Below are positions 15,350-16,565 of a stretch of 16,565 nt of DNA, one piece after another. The notes beneath the pieces were generated by a model, which saw only the letters and a list, made by a program, of their open reading frames with translations, did no database searches and was not told where the DNA came from. Positions within the stretch are counted from its first letter, which is position 1. Each line of letters begins with the position of its first letter. The stretch comes from Verrucomicrobiaceae bacterium (lineage in GTDB: Bacteria; Verrucomicrobiota; Verrucomicrobiia; Verrucomicrobiales; Verrucomicrobiaceae). The DNA lies in the NCBI GenBank assembly GCA_021151605.1, contig JAGKWZ010000109.1, positions 1-16,565 on the forward strand, given 5' to 3'. The position numbers and the translations under genes were made by a program.

Positions 15350-15412
15350 CTGAGTTTCGGAATGCTCGCGGAGCTAAGCATTCGCTTGGTCAGCATTCAG
15401 ATTCTCACACAT
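15350..15412 (-). pseudogene. detached N-terminus of the rhodanese gene, with in-frame TAG
   Basis: In the same frame as the rhodanese, an ATG at 15412 opens MCENLNADQANA, then TAG, then LREHSETQ leading directly into VLDVRS. Both sides of the stop look like one normal rhodanese N-terminal helix and first strand. A single base change would restore about 103 residues, the usual size. Confidence 0.6.
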
Positions 15413-15429
15413 GCAGCCAGGCGCGGCTT

Positions 15430-15504
15430 TTAAGAGGCCGCCGGGCTGCCTTCATACCAATACCAGAGGCCGACAGCGGCAGAGATGATGATGGTCCAGA
15501 GCAT
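15430..15504 (-). CDS. possible 24-residue membrane peptide
   Basis: Between the DUF6132 and rhodanese genes, an ATG at 15504 opens MLWTIIISAAVGLWYWYEGS plus four residues and a TAA. The segment looks like one transmembrane helix flanked by aromatic residues. The frame is open further upstream, with a TTG at 15570 that would give 46 residues (adding a polar part, TESTLPKLLGHK) and overlap the DUF6132 gene. No Shine-Dalgarno sequence is present, but few genes here have one. It is supported only by its position in a tight cluster and its membrane-like composition. Confidence 0.4.
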   Translation of the reverse strand: MLWTIIISAAVGLWYWYEGSPAAS

Positions 15505-15547
15505 GAGGTGAAGAGGTTTGTGTCCAAGGAGCTTGGGTAAAGTTGAC

Positions 15548-15715
15548 TCAGTGACGGGCGCTGAAAGCAAACAACATCCCCATGACGCCGCCGTAAATGG
15601 CACCGCGCCACCAGGTGGAGGTGAGCGGGCAGGTGCCGGAGCTGCATTGGCCGAAGTAGCCCATGAGTGAGCCGAGCGTGACTCCGATGGCGATGGAAAT
15701 GAGGTAGCGTGTCAT
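15548..15715 (-). CDS. DUF6132 family small membrane protein
   Basis: A 55-residue protein. The first helix, MTRYLISIAIGVTLGSLMGY, is followed by a Cys-containing loop, CSSGTCPLTSTWW, and a second helix, AIYGGVMGMLFAF. The CSSGTCP(I/L)TS loop between two membrane helices is the mark of DUF6132. The function is unknown; the two Cys may bind metal or take part in sulfur chemistry. The ATG at 15715 lies four bases after the DUF2892 stop; an upstream in-frame start would overlap that gene without adding any conserved residues. Confidence 0.85.
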   Translation of the reverse strand: MTRYLISIAIGVTLGSLMGYFGQCSSGTCPLTSTWWRGAIYGGVMGMLFAFSARH

Positions 15716-15719
15716 GGAA

Positions 15720-15950
15720 TTAGCAGCATTTCCCGCCACCGCAGCAGCCGCCGCCTTTGTCGTTGCCGCCTTTACCGCAGGTGCTGATGCCGAGGGGGCA
15801 ATACAGCGGGCAGAAGCGGATGAAGGCGGTGAGCAGCGGCACGGCGCCGAGGGCTCCGAGCCAGCTGTGATTGACGATGCCGTAGGCGATGAGGCCGAGG
15901 CCGAGGAGGATGCGCAGGGCGCGGTCGATGGTTCCGATGTTCGGTTTCAT
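15720..15950 (-). CDS. DUF2892 membrane protein with Cys/Gly-rich tail
   Basis: A 76-residue protein. MKPNIGTIDRALRILLGLGL is the standard DUF2892 opening, followed by a second hydrophobic stretch (LGALGAVPLLTAFIRFCPLY) and CPLGIST. The last 19 residues, CGKGGNDKGGGCCGGGKCC, hold five Cys among Gly and Lys. Together with Cys47 and Cys51, this makes seven Cys in the last 30 residues, well suited to binding soft metals such as Cu, Hg, Cd or As, though this is inference. The stop of the RND gene is separated from its ATG by a single base, so the two are almost certainly cotranscribed. DUF2892 proteins are often found with rhodaneses and metal-resistance genes. Confidence 0.9.
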   Translation of the reverse strand: MKPNIGTIDRALRILLGLGLIAYGIVNHSWLGALGAVPLLTAFIRFCPLYCPLGISTCGKGGNDKGGGCCGGGKCC

Positions 15951-15951
15951 A

Positions 15952-16563
<612 letters not shown>

Positions 16564-16565
16564 AT

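Noticed and set aside
15140..15433. 97-codon open frame on the plus strand
   Set aside because: Antisense to the rhodanese; the CAGGFRS active-site loop supports the minus strand.
15405..15647. 80-codon open frame on the minus strand between DUF6132 and rhodanese
   Set aside because: It overlaps the DUF6132 gene in another frame and has Arg/His/Ser-rich shadow composition; the hydrophobic 24-residue frame is the better candidate there.

Overview
The window reads as a chromosomal segment from a Verrucomicrobiota bacterium, probably a Prosthecobacter/Verrucomicrobium-like member of the Verrucomicrobiales. This is inferred from gene families: a DUF1553 (PSD1-type) protein, a Tat-exported DUF1501 protein and a large PVC-type dehydrogenase with a CxxCH haem motif stand side by side, a set typical of the Planctomycetes-Verrucomicrobia group. 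A small SWIB-domain protein and a PQQ-like beta-propeller protein fit the same group. The DNA is moderately GC-rich and densely coding. No gene-free gap exceeds 300 bases. There are no rRNA or tRNA genes, CRISPR arrays or insertion sequences that I can recognise.

Layout. (1) 3-5664, plus strand: the C-terminal part of a DUF1553 protein carrying a LamG-like insert, a DUF1501 protein, the three-part dehydrogenase (beta-propeller, HEAT-like repeats, cytochrome c) and a small unknown protein 9 bases downstream. The first three are probably exported and act outside the cytoplasm. (2) 5731-6676, plus strand: a DUF5069 protein, a strong intrinsic terminator, and moaC starting only four bases after the terminator's T-run. 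(3) 6683-9210, minus strand: SWIB protein, its terminator, a Bcp-type peroxiredoxin, then a HAD phosphatase and a CDF metal transporter joined by an ATGA overlap. (4) 9355-12382, plus strand: PQQ-like propeller protein, lipoprotein and moeA, closely spaced and probably an operon. Together with moaC this shows two steps of molybdenum cofactor synthesis. (5) 12391-14313, minus strand: thioredoxin reductase (trxB) and a lipoprotein L,D-transpeptidase. (6) 14578-14970, plus strand: a GxxExxY-family protein whose signature and nuclease-like residues are altered. (7) 15101-16563, minus strand: the C-terminal end of an RND efflux pump, a DUF2892 membrane protein with a cysteine-rich tail, a DUF6132 membrane protein, a possible 24-residue membrane peptide and a rhodanese whose N-terminus is cut off by an in-frame TAG.

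The most interesting parts are the right-hand cluster, which looks like a small metal- or sulfur-handling operon attached to an RND pump, the degenerate GxxExxY protein, and the LamG insertion in the DUF1553 protein. Clear Shine-Dalgarno sequences are almost absent, and many starts are preceded by CC instead. No wholly new system can be proved from sequence alone; the right-hand cluster is the best candidate for follow-up.
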